Counted from the stretch's first letter, positions 45,171 to 57,249 are shown. The stretch is 64,000 nucleotides of DNA from Achatina immaculata (GCA_009760885.1 CM019697.1:32924096-32988095), one strand, 5' to 3'. Notes: a model not told the origin generated them from the letters alone. Translations and numbers: made by a program.

Positions 45171-45172
45171 GG
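45068..45172. repeat. (CATC)n(TATC)n compound microsatellite
   Basis: About nine CATC units followed by about thirteen TATC units. Confidence 0.95.
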
Positions 45173-45960
45173 CCCTTCAGTGCCCAAGACAAGTGCTGGG
45201 AGTCCTTTGTTTAGAAGTATTTGCTGTAAGTCTCCATGTCCCTTTGCGTCGCCCCATGCTTCTTTTGCCTTTGAATCCACATCAAAGCTTTTCGTGATAA
45301 GGATTCGGTATGTCATTCTCATAATGAGACTAATCCATTGCCACCTTCTTTCAGTCACTGCTGACAGTGATGTCATATCTGTCTCTCTTAACAAGGCATC
45401 ATTACTTATGGTATTTGGTTAGAACACCCACTATATCTTATGTGTAGCTTAGTTTGAAAGATGTCAAGTGCACCCGCAGTTGTTTGTGTCATTTTTTAAA
45501 TACTCGTTTCCACACAGTAAGACGCTTAAAACTTTGCCTTTGAATATTCTGCATTTGGTTTTCTGGCTTATCTTTTTGGACCTCCAGATTTGGTTTTCTG
45601 GCTTATCTTTTTGGGCCTCCAGTTTGGTTTTCTGGCTTATCTTTTTGGGGCTTCCAGATAAGGCTGTGTGCAGCCCATACTTGTTGGGCTTTTATTATCC
45701 TTAGTTTTGTTTCTTAACTAGCGTCACCATCTCCTGTAGCAGCATTACCGAGGTATGTGAATTCCTTGGCTTCTTCGACTGGCAATTATGATTGGTCTAA
45801 TGATTTAAACATTTCGTTTCAATACTTTGGTGTTTTCTTAGTGTTCACCCAGCATAATCCAGTATTGCTTGCTTTTCTTGTCAGTCTGTTTATTTTCTAT
45901 TGCACGAATTGTCCTTTTTTAAGGAGACAGAATTTATCGAGTTTATAGAAATTATTGTTT
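45173..45960 (-). mobile_element. LINE ORF2 fragment (family H) with internal tandem duplication
   Basis: Minus strand: EFTYLGNAATGDGDASSETK (near 45,760) and LRIIKAQQ, then a triplicated KPENQ-type 36-43-bp stretch (45,556-45,655; plus TGGTTTTCTGGCTTATCTTT), then NDALLRETDM, RRWQWISLIMRM and GDLQQILLNKGL (45,158-45,394). The order fits the region after the RT palm to the C-terminus. Dead copy. Confidence 0.7.
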
Positions 45961-46309
45961 TATAGAAATGCATTAGTTTTATCTACACATGGGCAAATCT
46001 TGGTCCTCGGGTCACATCTGGCCTGCGGCAACGATCTTGTAGAATGCAGCCAATCTAGCCGGTTTCGTTTAGAAGACTATAGAATTTGCTGGAAACGTTA
46101 ACAGTATTGATTTTACATTGTATAATTATAACGGTATATCTTGATAACTTAATATACTTGTATAATGGTTCTGATTCTCGCATTGCCTAAGCTCTAGAGT
46201 GAAAAAAAATGTGGGTTATTTTTAACTCGATCAATGGGCAGACATTTATTCCTCTACTCTCCAAGAATTTATCGTGCTCATGTTTCTTACTAACTGAAAG
46301 TAACACATA
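45961..46309. other. Unassigned sequence with possible hAT scrap
   Basis: GGCAAATCTTGGTCCTCGGG and TCTGGCCTGCGG at 45,988-46,030 resemble termini of some hAT elements, but no partner end is seen. Confidence 0.3.
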
Positions 46310-47608
46310 CAAGGTCCGACAATTAAGTAATGAGACTGATTTTAATATGGCCAAGACAAAAATGCCTTCTATGAAGCAAAGCATAGAAATCAAAGAGGCA
46401 ACCTTCATCTATGATCTGGCAACTTTTAATCGCCGCCCGATAAGCAGACAACAAACAAGCCGTCATTTTGCTGACATAGTCAGAGGTGCATTGTTACGTA
46501 ATCAGCATGGAGCAAAAAAGATAACATTAAATTCTGTTTAAAACTCGGAAAAAGTGCCATTGAGACAGTTGAATTGATACGAAAGGTTTATTGGGATAAT
46601 TGTTTATCTCGTGCACAGATCTTCAGGTGGTATTCACGATTCAAAATTGGTATGGAAACGATTACAAATGCAACTAGACGTGGACGGCCAATTTCTGCTA
46701 GTAATGAGGAACTCATTGCAACGGATAAAAAAAGATCGTTGTTTGACTGTGAGGATGATGGCAAATGAATTTGGTGTTAACCGAAAGACCATTCATAAAA
46801 TTTTAGTGTAAGATTTGGGCATGAAAAAAGTTTTTTGCCGTTTTCTACCGCATTCGTTATCCGATGACCAAAAACATAAGCGTGTTGAGTACATAAAAGA
46901 CATCATCGAAATATGTCGCAGAAATAAACATTTCTTAAATTTGATTGTTGCAGAGGATGAAACACGGATTTTCCGCTATGATCCCACGACTAAACGCCAA
47001 AGTGCTAAGTGGAAGTCATTATCATCACCAAAAGGTAAAAAACTTCGTCTTCAAAAGTCGAAAGTGAAGACAATGTTTGTGTGCTTCTACGACAGCAAAG
47101 GAGTTATTCACGAAGAATTTATTCCAGAGGGACAGACTGTCACCGTCAAAGTTTATTTAAGTATTTTGAAACGCATATTGTAAAGGATTCTTTGAGTCCG
47201 ACCCGAGTATTCAACACCTGGCAGTTTTCTCCTTCTTCATGATAATGCACCGGCTCACCGGGCGGTAATGTACAGGAATTTTTGGCCCCAAAACAAGTGT
47301 GTGTTCTCAACCATCCACCATATTCCCCAGATTTGTCTCCCTGCGGTTATCATCTATTCCCAAAATGAAAGTTACCATTGAAAGGACGTTTCTCTGACGA
47401 AACTGATGACATCCAAAGGGCCTAACATCGAGTTTAAGGGCCATACCAACAGAAGAACTGCAGAGGTCGTTCCAATGTTTGTTAGATCGTGCCACTCGCT
47501 GTATCAACTCACAAGGGGCTTACTTTGAATAAAATACAAGTTATATCTTCAAATGTTGTTTATCTTATTTTTTTATGTAATTAGTCTCATTACTTAATTG
47601 TCGGACCG
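46310..47608 (+). mobile_element. Mariner element with TIRs, transposase broken
   Basis: A 1.3-kb element flanked by TA on both sides (46,308-46,309 and 47,609-47,610). TIRs: left CAAGGTCCGACAATTAAGTA, right (minus strand) CGGTCCGACAATTAAGTAAT. Inside, a Mos1-like transposase reads LGKSAIETVELIRKVYWDN (helix-turn-helix), RRGRPISASNEE, TVRMMANEFGVNRKTIHKI, EDETRIFRYDP (first catalytic Asp), LLHDNAPAHRAV (second Asp) and YSPDLSPCGYHLF (third, D34D pattern). Frameshifts near 46,541 and 46,765, a stop at 46,809 and breaks after 47,183 leave no intact frame, so it cannot make active transposase. Confidence 0.9.
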
Positions 47609-47610
47609 TA

Positions 47611-47621
47611 TACATATTTTC

Positions 47622-47658
<37 letters not shown>

Positions 47659-47905
47659 TGGCCTATGCCTTTTTTCCGATCTTGCCCAGGTGAGCCCTCC
47701 TCTGCTCAACATTCTTTCTGTTGTTTTTCTCCATGTCTCCTTTGGTCTACCCTTACTTCTGCTCCCCTGTGGTATCCATCTTTGTGTTGTTTTTGGTAGT
47801 GAGTCGTCAGTCATCTCTAGCATATGTCCCAACCATCGCCAGCGTCTTTCCTCAATAATTGCTGTCAGTGGCTTCATCTGCATTTCTGCAAACAAGACGT
47901 TATAT
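47611..47905 (-). mobile_element. LINE fragment (family F), beside (AT)n
   Basis: The minus strand reads AEMQMKPLTAIIEERRWRWL, RSKGRPKETWRKTTERML and GGLTWARSEKRH, close to the copy at 6,095-6,453. Both edges are AT dinucleotide runs (47,625-47,655 and 47,903-47,912). Confidence 0.85.
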
Positions 47906-47930
47906 ATATATGTCAAAAACACTTTGTTTA

Positions 47931-48258
47931 GGGTGCAAGATAGCGAAGTCCGCTGTATTCTAGTGGCTAAATGGTTTCTTGTCCTACTGCAGTCCGTGGT
48001 TCAAGTCTCTTCCTCTCACTTCTAAAAGCACTTGTGCTTTGTTGGTGATTTTTCGAGATCTAACCGCATTTAGAAAGGAAGACCAAGACGAAGATGGCTG
48101 CAAGACATCGTTGATGATCTGCAAATGGATGCATCAGCAGCAAGGCATCTTGCTCACAACCGAGAGGCCTACAGGAGTGCTGTTTGGGAGCCAAAGTTCC
48201 GCAAGGATATGCAAATGAATGAATGAACCACATCCCACTGTGTTCTGTTACTTTACTA
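47931..48258 (+). mobile_element. SINE split by a LINE 3' fragment
   Basis: SINE head GGGTGCAAGATAGCGAAGTC at 47,931 and tail TTTTCGAGATCTAACCGCAT to 48,069; the tail resumes at 48,226 with AACCACATCCCACTGTGTTC. The inserted piece (48,070-48,225) is flanked by AACCGCAT (48,062-48,069) and AACCACAT (48,226-48,233), a 7-of-8 match that looks like its target-site duplication. Confidence 0.75.
48070..48225 (+). mobile_element. RTE-like LINE 3' end (family B), nested
   Basis: About 156 bp encoding GRPRRRWLQDIVDDLQMD-type sequence then AHNREAYRSAVWEPKFRK, ending in (GAAT)n. Only the last ~40 codons were inserted. Confidence 0.8.
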
Positions 48259-48425
48259 TGCAGATGATACAGCACTAAGACAGTTGATACAGCACTAAGA
48301 GCCAAAAATAAAAATAGTGTACAGAAAATATTAGATAATAGTAAAAGAAAGTGAGAACAAAGGACTTCTCTAAATAGCAAGAAAACAAAAGCAACGATTA
48401 TATCATGAAAGAGGAACCCACTTAA
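48248..48425 (+). mobile_element. LINE fragment (family G), short
   Basis: CAGATGATACAGCACTAAGA twice, then a segment like 42,060-42,120 (ATATTAGATAATAGTAAAAG) with the ADDTALR box. Decayed. Confidence 0.6.
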
Positions 48426-48437
48426 ATGTAATTTTAA

Positions 48438-48526
48438 GATGGATGGATGGATGGATGGATGGATGGATGGATGGATGGATGGATGGATGGATGGATGGAT
48501 GGATGGATGGATGGATGGATGGATGC
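48438..48526. repeat. (GGAT)n microsatellite
   Basis: About 22 uninterrupted GGAT units. Confidence 0.95.
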
Positions 48527-49144
48527 AGTTATTTCCGAATCATTCGAAAATGCCCTCCCTTTCAAGCACTTTCTAAGGTTGGGAAAAAGAAAACCGCAAG
48601 ATCTGGTAACACTCGCTTACCGACCAGTCCACCCGTTTTCTATTTACATCCACCACGTGGGGGCGGTCAGACCGTGGCTCGCAAACAATCCCGGGCTTCA
48701 CCCAGTCTCAAGAAAAAATGGATGCCAGGGTTAACGCTCTGGGGGAGGAAGAGGAATAACGCCGCTAGCTACGGAGTTCGGTCTGACGGCGACACTAGTC
48801 GGTGGTTTCTGGTCAATTGTTGACTAGGCAGCAGAACATTTATAGTTTGACCGTGTGCAAGTGAGGCTAGTTCACAAATTATACCTTTACCGTTACCTTT
48901 AAAGATCTGATTAATTAGGGTGGATGATCTATGCCCTCAAAACCTACATTTTTCAAGACATCCAATGTTTTGTGGACAGGCGTAGAAAGAGAACAATTTT
49001 TCTGCAGCTTTCTTCACCGTTCATCCTTTTTTCGCCACAGCAAGTTAGAGCCGTATTTCGCACTAACTGTTGGCTCTTCGGAGGATTGTCAGTTATTACA
49101 ATACCTTATTTATCATTTTAAAAAGTAGATATGACTATTTCTAC
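48527..49144. other. Unassigned sequence, GC-richer at 48,600-48,800
   Basis: No gene recognised. The GC-rich part does not resemble known repeats in the window. Confidence 0.4.
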
Positions 49145-49500
49145 TGAATTTTGGGTCTTGAATTTCTTCGGCCTCTAAGAACATGAATGGACTGCTGTTT
49201 GGTCTTTGGATCATAGTTCCGTCAGTAGTAACGAGTCGTGTGACTAGATCGCCCAGAATACTACAAAATCATCTCGGAGGTGCCCAATCCATTGTGTTTG
49301 TTACTCACATCCAAACATTTTGGCACCCACTTGGCCGACAGTTTCTGCATAATCAAATACACGTGATTTATAAACTCAACGCATGCCCTGAATATCTCTA
49401 CTGCCTCAGCAACTGTTTCAGTAGAAATATGTCGATCTGCTAAAAATTAGGCCATGGACATCATCAGTCACTTCTGAAGTAGACACTGTTGAAGGCTTTC
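49145..49500 (-). pseudogene. Mariner-type transposase remnant
   Basis: The minus strand contains, with frameshifts, GKPSTVSTSEVTDDVHGLI, VFDYAETVGQVGAKMF (a decayed KxxAKWVPK equivalent) and TDGTMIQRP (the position of the catalytic GDETW). No TIRs recognised. It differs from the element at 46,310, so it is a second mariner lineage. Confidence 0.55.
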
Positions 49501-49524
49501 CAGATCTTGCTGCATCCTGTGGCA

Positions 49525-49690
49525 CCAGGAAAGAAAACGAGGTCACGACACAGAGAAATGCTGTCGCTTAAATTCTCGCAGGTTCCAAGTCTGAGACTTA
49601 AACAGACACGTGGTCTCCTACAAATGTTTTGTGCTAATATGACAACAACAGCAATAAATAAACAAACAACTTATTTTACAAAGAGGCAAT
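49525..49690 (-). repeat. Dispersed repeat R2, copy 2
   Basis: CACCAGGAAAGAAAACGAGG, TCTCGCAGGTTC and GTGGTCTCCTACAAATG match 34,130-34,260. Nature unknown. Confidence 0.55.
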
Positions 49691-49744
49691 CTCAGTTTAT
49701 GCTTTCATGTACACATTTTTCAAATGAGAAAGTGAATTAGCACA

Positions 49745-49815
49745 GTTTTGAATGGTTATCATTCACGCAACACTGCGCTAAATCACTTTACTGTGCGAAA
49801 GAGTAGTTGTTTCTC
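49745..49815 (+). mobile_element. SINE 3' end, solo
   Basis: CACTGCGCTAAATCACTTTA and CTGTGCGAAAG match the tail of the SINE at 10,721-10,905. Confidence 0.5.
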
Positions 49816-51327
49816 ATTTGAAAGATGTCTACAGAGTCAGCATTGTTCATCCTTTAAGTCTTAGATATGAAATAAATAAATAAAACAGAAGTGATGGGTG
49901 TGTTTATTTATGCAACATTCACGTATTAATGTGCAGTATTTACACATTTAGCATTACTTTGCACCAACAGTGAGTTGGCAGATCACGTGCTTGAGGTTAC
50001 GTGCACATGTCATGGTAAGTCCTTTGTGCAGAGATTTTTTTTTAATGATCAACAGAAAGAAAAATAAACGTAGACGAATGTAAGACCTGTTTCCGAGACC
50101 ACTGCGAAAAGATAATTCGATTATTTATAGCCAGAAATGTCGATAAAATGTGTACAGATGGCCAGATTTCTTGCCGTCTTTGTCTCACTTTCAGCTCCCC
50201 GCGGCTTGCACAAGTTTTCTTATTTCTACCTTGGTTGCTGTTGTTCTAGAAGCTACTGGAAAGATTTTTTTAAAAACTAGTGTGTCTAATTATACAAGAA
50301 AATTAAAGCATGCCTTCTTTAAGGCCTGAAGTGCTTTATTTTTCAAAGAGCTCCACCAACCTGGGGTTAGTTCATCTCGCACACTTCGTTTGCCTTGCTC
50401 GTGGGCGGTAACTTCTTGACATTGTGAGGTTGTTTCTTGTCTGTCTAGAACTAAAGCTCTGTCCCTCGTTCTGCCAGATATAATCTGTAATCGCATCCTC
50501 ACAAGAACGAGTTTCGTGAGCTAGGAAAAACTACACGTTCTTAATCATCCATTTCCTTTGAATCACATGGGCTGGTGAGTAATCTGAATCAAGGCACATA
50601 ACCCTACGCTAGCATCAATGCTCACACTTCCGGCTATCCCGGCCTGCTCGTGGAGGGAGGGAAAATAAAAAACTGCACTATTGATTTGCTATGTTATTAA
50701 AAACACGAAGGAAGTCACTGAACTGTGAAACGAAACAATTTTCATTCTAATGAATATAAAGATTCACACAATTACGCCGCTAGCGTTATACAGTTGTTTT
50801 AGCAGAAACAAAAAAATTATGAATAATACCTTTTTTTTCTGGAACATTCTTGTAAGTTATTTTTTTTTACAGTAGCTTGGCAGCATAAATGTTGGGGTGA
50901 AACACAGAAGATTATTTGTAGCTACTGTTCACGAAACAAATAAAACAGATAGGTGAGTGAAAAAAATGCTAGCTTTATACCAGACTTGCAGTTAAAGGGA
51001 CAAAAATTACTTCTATATTGTTTTGTTAGATTATGTACCAGTTCTATTGAAAACAAATTATTGTTTGTTGTTTTATTCAACTGTTTTTAGAAACTGCTGT
51101 TCCTTTTTTTTTTCCTTCCTGCGATGAGATATATCGACATTTGTGTTGATATTTTGTCTTTGAATTGTTACTTTTTTAACCTTTGTACTGTAGCAAACAT
51201 AGCACGTTTTATGCTATTTTGTAGCATTTCGGTGGTGAGTGTACAGATCGCTCCATAGTAGATGTCCCAAGGCCACGCAAATAATTTAATAATAAACACA
51301 TTCGTCGCGCTTTTGTAGAGAAATGAC
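49816..51327. other. Unassigned 1.5-kb stretch
   Basis: AT-rich with T-runs near 50,030, 50,828, 50,862 and 51,104. No gene recognised. Confidence 0.4.
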
Positions 51328-52112
51328 GCGATGCTTCTCTCCCTGGCCCATGCCAATCAGGCGTTGGTCATCATTGATTTCCACAACCACCTGTCCTTTG
51401 CTCTTTCTGTAAACTGTGTTTTGGACTGTGCTCTGTGCCACTCTTTTAGTCCATTACGTATCTTGTTTCTTTGTCTTCCTCTGACCACTTTTCCCTCCAG
51501 TTTTTTTTTTTTTTTGTCAATAGGTGTTCCAGTTTGCCCCTTCTCACATGTCCTACAAATCTGGACTGTCGTGTTCTGGATTTTGTCATAATCCCTCTCT
51601 TTTGTCCAGCCTCGCTTAGAGCCTCTTCATTTGTTTTCTTGGCTGTCCTAGATATTCTCATCGTCATTCTTAGGAACCACAACTCTGCTGCCCCCGGCAG
51701 ACTTTAAGTCCCCTTGGTTACTGTCCACGCCTCGCATCTATAAAACAATACGAGTTCGATGTAGCACAGAATAAATCTCTTTCTGGTGCTCATCGACGGA
51801 GCTTTACCGCACAGAATGTTTTTCTTTTTCATAAATGCTGACTTGGCCTGGGCTATTCTGCTCCTTAGTTCATTTTCGCATCTTCCGTCTTTTGTTATTA
51901 TTTTTCCTAAACACTTTAATTTGTCTCCTTACTTTAATTCTGAGCCTTTTACTTTGATGCTACATTTTGCTGGCGTCTCTTTCTCAGATATGACCATGAC
52001 CTCTGGCTTCTTTTTATTTACACCAAGTCTTTCTCTTCGCTTTTTTCTACGATTTTATCTAACAGAGCTTGATATGATGCCTAGATTTGGCTTATACAGT
52101 AGTCTCAGATGT
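51328..52112 (-). mobile_element. LINE ORF2 3' part (family G)
   Basis: The minus strand encodes LGVNKKKPEVMVISEKETPA, LKCLGKIITKDGRCENEL, RSRIAQAKSAFMKKKNILC, LWFLRMTMRISRTAKKTNEE (51,446-51,682) and a last NDDQRLIGMGQ. This is the post-palm part of a LINE ORF2, with stops. Same family as 42,036-42,985 but opposite strand. Confidence 0.8.
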
Positions 52113-52189
52113 TAATCCCTTTAAAAAACAATAACAACAATACAAACAACAACAACAACTTATTAATCGTATAAACAAAATAGAAGCAG
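52113..52189. repeat. (CAA)n-rich sequence
   Basis: AACAACAATACAAACAACAACAAC at 52,125-52,158. Confidence 0.7.
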
Positions 52190-52375
52190 CTGCGGTAAAA
52201 CTGACTCTAGTAATGAAAATAGATGGGTGTATTTTTCAGTTTTACACCATTTATTTGTACTCGTCTTGCTTTCTGTCATTCTTGTTTCTGTCTACTTTCC
52301 TCACTCTTTCTGTCTTTTTTTTATATATAAAACTGAACCATACACCCATTTATTTTCGATTACCATACAGAAGCT
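52190..52375. mobile_element. Short foldback element related to 31,548
   Basis: AATGAAAATAGATGGGTGTA...CAGTTTTA (52,217 on) pairs with TAAAACTGAACCATACACCC...TTTCGATTACC (52,330-52,370). The middle matches the right arm of the 31.5-kb foldback (CTGTCATTCTTGTTTCT). Confidence 0.65.
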
Positions 52376-53655
52376 GTTACTTTGTTATACGTGATTTTTT
52401 TTTAAACAAAGCCCTCGTGTGTCTCTTGCGGTAGAAGATTAGTTTAAAATCTTCTTCCTAAATCTGTATCTTTTTGAACACATAGTAACTGAATATGAGA
52501 ACATTATACTCAACAACTGCGCCTCTATGAAATATGAAGATGGGGCAATCTCTCTCTCTCTCTCTCTCTCTCTCATATTCTCGCTACACCCACATAGATA
52601 TTTACTCCCAGTGTAATTCAGAAGCACTATTGCACGGCAATATCTTGTTGAAAAGAGAAAATGGCAGCCATATTAACGCCTACAATGTTCGGCAAGAGCC
52701 TGCCAGAAACTCTTGTAGTGTCACACTCACTATACTTCCCTGCACTTCAGACTCGTCACTTCCACCGCCGCCAGCGCAAGATCTAATCAGCGCTCGTGGC
52801 TAACGAAGGTCTCTTGACACTTTTTGTGCTAGTTGGATTGATTTCATGAAAATATAGTCACTGTTTTCGCTTTCTTTTTTTTCATGATTCAGTAATAATA
52901 AGAAAGGAAAGCATGATAACTGCATAAAGCTGAATTTTCCTTAGCGAAGTTAGAACCTGTGTTCTGTTTATAAAGAATATATAATGAATATCGCATTAAT
53001 ATCTTTCGATTGTCTGTTCTCTAGAAGTAAGTGACGCCACAATAAGAACTAAAGATGAGAATCTATAATGTGTAGTGCTACTGAAGAATCTGCGTTATTT
53101 TCATTCTGAGTCTGGGAAAGTCCCGCTATTTCTCGAACTTAACTTGCTCGTGAAGTGGTAACTTCCCTTATTCCACGCACAGCTGCATGTGCAGTGTAGT
53201 CTGGTCTGAATCTTCGTGGAAGCGGATATCCTCTGTTTTCGAGGGCAGTTTCTCCTCAGCATAATGTGCCGAGCATCCGTTTACACAGCTAACTCGCCTG
53301 GGGGAACAACGGCCCAGGGAGTACAATCAATTCCTTTCGGTGATACAAGTTACATCTCCGCCAGATCTGACCCCCATAACCATCTGTTAAACACTGATTT
53401 AATTACCTCCAGAAACAAGAAGCCTTCCAGGCGCGTGACAAACGTTAGAAAGCACCGAGTTGAAAATTAAGATTCAAACTTGTTCCCTAATGGATGATGG
53501 CAAAATACATTACCATAAACCGCCATATTAAATAAAGATCTGTAAAAGATTTTGTTAACTTTTTTTTAATTGTGGGGTTATTCTTTAAAACGAATTTTAT
53601 CTTTGTCTTTGTCTGGCAATAAGACAAGCATAACCGTACACATCGAGCCTGTCCA
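52376..53655. other. Unassigned 1.3-kb stretch
   Basis: (CT)n at 52,549-52,575. An open stretch at 53,216-53,470 is balanced in composition but matches no family I recognise and lacks splice or start support; it stays unannotated. Confidence 0.4.
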
Positions 53656-53733
53656 TGCATACATACATACATACATACATACATACATACATACATACAT
53701 ACATACATACATACATACATACATACATACATA
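53656..53733. repeat. (ACAT)n microsatellite
   Basis: About 19 ACAT units. A GTT-rich tract follows at 53,840-53,915. Confidence 0.95.
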
Positions 53734-53977
53734 GAGACGGACAAACAAGGGCGGTGTAAAAATGGCGTAAAATTGATCAGCAGAACGGCGTGTTTGAAAT
53801 ACAGACATAGAGCAAGGCAGACACGTTGTCGTCATTAATGCTGTTGTTGTTGTTGTTGTTACTGCTGCTGTTGTTGTTACTGCTGTTGTTGTTGCTGCTA
53901 TTGTGTTTGTTGTTGATTTTGTACCTCCCCCCACAGCTTCATGTTCCAAGTAGCTGATGCTGTGAAGAATATTTTGT

Positions 53978-54385
53978 AGCACCAACATCACTGAAACAAC
54001 AAACTAGATTTTTACCACCAACATCACTGAAACGACAAACTAGATTTTTACCACCAACATCACTGAAACAACAAACTAGATTTTTACCACCAACATCACT
54101 GAAACAACAAACTAGATCTTTTACCACCAACATCACTGAAACAACAAACTAGATCTTTTACCACCAACATCACTGAAACAACAAACTAGATCTTTACCAC
54201 TAACATCACTGAAACAACAAACTGGATTTTGTACCACTAACATCACTGAAACAACAAACTAGATTTTGTAGCACTAACATCACTGAAACAACAAACTACA
54301 TTTTGTACCACTAACATCACTGAAACAACAAACTAGATCTTGTACCACCAACATTACTGAAACAACAAACTAGATCTTGTACCAC
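53978..54385. repeat. 36-bp minisatellite, ~11 copies
   Basis: Unit CATCACTGAAACAACAAACT plus AGATTTTTACCACCAA, with 36- and 37-bp variants (GATTTT, GATCTTTT, GATTTTGT). Confidence 0.9.
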
Positions 54386-54904
54386 GAGCGATGGTTCGTT
54401 GCTATTGTAGCAGGTTATGAGAATCGGATGTTGCTACAATCAACAATAAGAGACGGGACCCAAGAGAATGATACTCAGAGACTTGTACAAACAATAACAT
54501 CTAGCATCTTCGTAGCCGTCCTCCAAGACGAAATAAGATATGTTTACACATCAAAGTGAACGGCTAATGAGCTATACAGCAGCCTATTTTGTCATTCTTG
54601 GAGTGGAACTAAAACAGCGGACTTCTTAGTGCGTTTCATTACCTTCATTGTTACGCTAAAACAACCTGTTACAGAGAGCAGTCGTATGGAAGCAGGGCAA
54701 GATATTGACCATATTTTGACCTCTGGTCCTGTGCAACATATCATGCTACCGACACAGTTATCTTTGCTTGCGGTACAGACACGTCTATAAACAGTCACGT
54801 GACAATTAAAGAAAAGCCAGTGTCGTGGGCAAACAACTATGTTAAGACGAACGTGCAAAAAAAAAAAAAATGTAGGAGAAGAAAACTGTTTCGGGAGACC
54901 ATGT
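54386..54904. other. Unassigned sequence
   Basis: A13 at about 54,857-54,869. No gene recognised. Confidence 0.4.
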
Positions 54905-55035
54905 CGCCCGACTTGGCAGTCGGTGACACAAAGCTGACCTGCCGGCTGGTTGATGAATCATAGCCGATCAAGACCCTGTCCCATCTTTGGCACCCCCAGT
55001 AACAGACCTAACAATGGCCAGGATCGCCATAAAAT
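54905..55035 (+). repeat. Dispersed repeat family R1, copy 3
   Basis: GATGAATCATAGCCGATCAA, GACCCTGTCCCATCTTTGGC and CCCCCAGTAACAGACCTA match the copies at 21,715, 22,005 and 61,845. Confidence 0.65.
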
Positions 55036-56174
55036 AAAAACAAATAGATGTAACTGAGCAAGCAGAAACGTGGACAGACATTGAACAAAGCGACTCTAAC
55101 CATCATAAATAAGAGCAAGTAGGCGGATGCATATAAGTTATAAACAATAGAAAGAATCGTCTACCGTTTACATTATTGCGAGAGGTCAAATAATGGGATG
55201 TATACATAATTCTGGACGAACGAAGTGTCCTGAACAAATGGCTCAGAACAAGAGATTTAAAACGCTAGAACAATCAACTTAACTCGCTTACCTTGAGCTT
55301 CTGAAATTACATCTCCGAGCAGAAAGTGAGGAGTGGCTCTGCGGTCTACTCCCAGCTCACTCTTACATATGAATGAGGCAGTGGATTCTTGCATGCGCTG
55401 CGAATTGACATCAGAATGGCTGCCGTATGTTCCACGTTGTTTTTCTGTATTCCAAAGCGCTATGATGGAATATGCTCTCTCTCTCTCTCTTTCTCTTTCT
55501 CTCTCTCACTCGCTCTCTCTTTCTCTCTTGCCTTTAGTGTGTAAAATCGATACCAACTGATGACAATACCCCAGTTTCAAAGAACATTCCTGTGTCGACC
55601 GACTTGAAGGCAATACTCGCAGTCAATGGAACTTTCCTTTCTGTATTCCCTCTATTCTGCTGTATTTTTTTGTTCTCCCGTTCTTTCTTTGTATGGAGTT
55701 CTCGTGGAGGCAGGAACACAGATCAATACGTCATCCTGCCACCTACAGTACAGCCACCGCTGGCAAGCGGCTGATCACACTCACGCCCTCTCTTGCTGCT
55801 CCCATCCTCTACAGCACTGATGTGGACATGCTGAGATAATTTTATCCAGGGGCGGTGAGTCATTTCGCCGGCCCGCAATTTGAGAGAGCTTGACTTTGGT
55901 AGTCTTTTCAGTTCTCAGTTCGTTTGTCTCATTGCTGAAACCTGTGAATTCATTATGGGGGAGTAAAGGAAGAAATATAGATCGATTGAATAATGTGTGA
56001 TGCAAGATACACACACACGACGATAATGCAGATACCAAGAACAGATAAAGAAATTCCAATCAAGAAGGAGGATTTCGAGAAGAAATAAAAGCTTTTTTTT
56101 TCTTTTTAAGAATTTACTTTTTCGTGAGTGAAATAAACTGGAGTAGGTCAAGAATAATGACTCACCACTTTGGT
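55036..56174. other. Unassigned sequence with CT tract
   Basis: (CT)n-rich at 55,472-55,528. No gene recognised. Confidence 0.4.
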
Positions 56175-56870
56175 TTTTGTTTAGAATATAAATCTATTGG
56201 AAGAATCACGTGCTCTGTATAGATTTGCTAGATGAACCATGTAGTTTGGTGCAGATCTGTTGGAAGAACTATGTGCTTTGGTGCAGATCTATTGGAAGAA
56301 CTATGTGCTTTGGTGCAGATCTGTCGTAGGAACTATGTACTCTGGGGCAGATATCTTGGTAGAGCTATGTACTTTTGTGCAGATCTGTTGGAAGAGCTAT
56401 ATACTCTGACTAGATCTTTTGGAAGAACCATATATTCTGACTAGATCTGTTAGAAGAATCATTCACTCTGACTAGATCTGTTGGAAGAACTATGTACTCG
56501 GACTAGATCTGTTGAAAGAATCATATATTCAGGCTAGATCTGTTGGAAGAATCATTCACTCTGACTAGATCTTTTGGAAGAATCATTCACTCTGACTAGA
56601 TCTTTTGGAAAAACCATATACTCCTACTAAAACTGTTGGAAGAGCTATATACTCTGACTAGATCTATATACTCTGGCCTGATTTGTTGAAAGAACCATAT
56701 GCTCTGACTATATATGTTTGAAGAACTATATACTCTGGCTGAATCTGTTTGAAGAACTATATACTCTAGCTGAATCTGTTGGAATAATCATGTACTCTTG
56801 TATTGATCTGTTGGAATAACCATGAATTCTGTACAAATCATTTGGAAGAATCGCGTAATCTGTAGACAGT
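56175..56870. repeat. 31-bp degenerate minisatellite, ~21 copies
   Basis: Unit CTAGATCTGTTGGAAGAATC plus ATTCACTCTGA; early copies carry TTGGTGCAGATCT instead. Related scraps continue to about 57,010. Confidence 0.85.
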
Positions 56871-57247
56871 TTTTTTTTCCTTTTGCATAAATATATAAAA
56901 CTAAATAAGGAAATAAATATAAACAAGGCATTTTTTAAAAAATAATCGTGCACTCTGTAAAAATCTACTAGAAGCAACATTCTTGCTTTGTATAGATCTA
57001 TGAGAAGTATCATCTAAGCTGTTTTCCACCAAACTATTTTTTTTTTTTTGGTAGTTCATTTTTCTTTCTGTATCTAGTTACCCCATCATGCTTACCTCTA
57101 CGACCATCAAACTCCGTCACGGTTGACCGCAGTTCCTGGATTCAGCTCACTGCTTTACAAGGTATAAGTACTAAACTGTGTCTTTTTTTTCTCTTCCAAT
57201 TCTTCCTTTGTTGGTCTGCTTAGCTCCATTTCTTGATATTTCTTCCT

Positions 57248-57249
<2 letters not shown>

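Noticed and set aside
53216..53470. 84-codon frame as an exon
   Set aside because: Composition is plausible, but there are no flanking splice signals or homology I can name.
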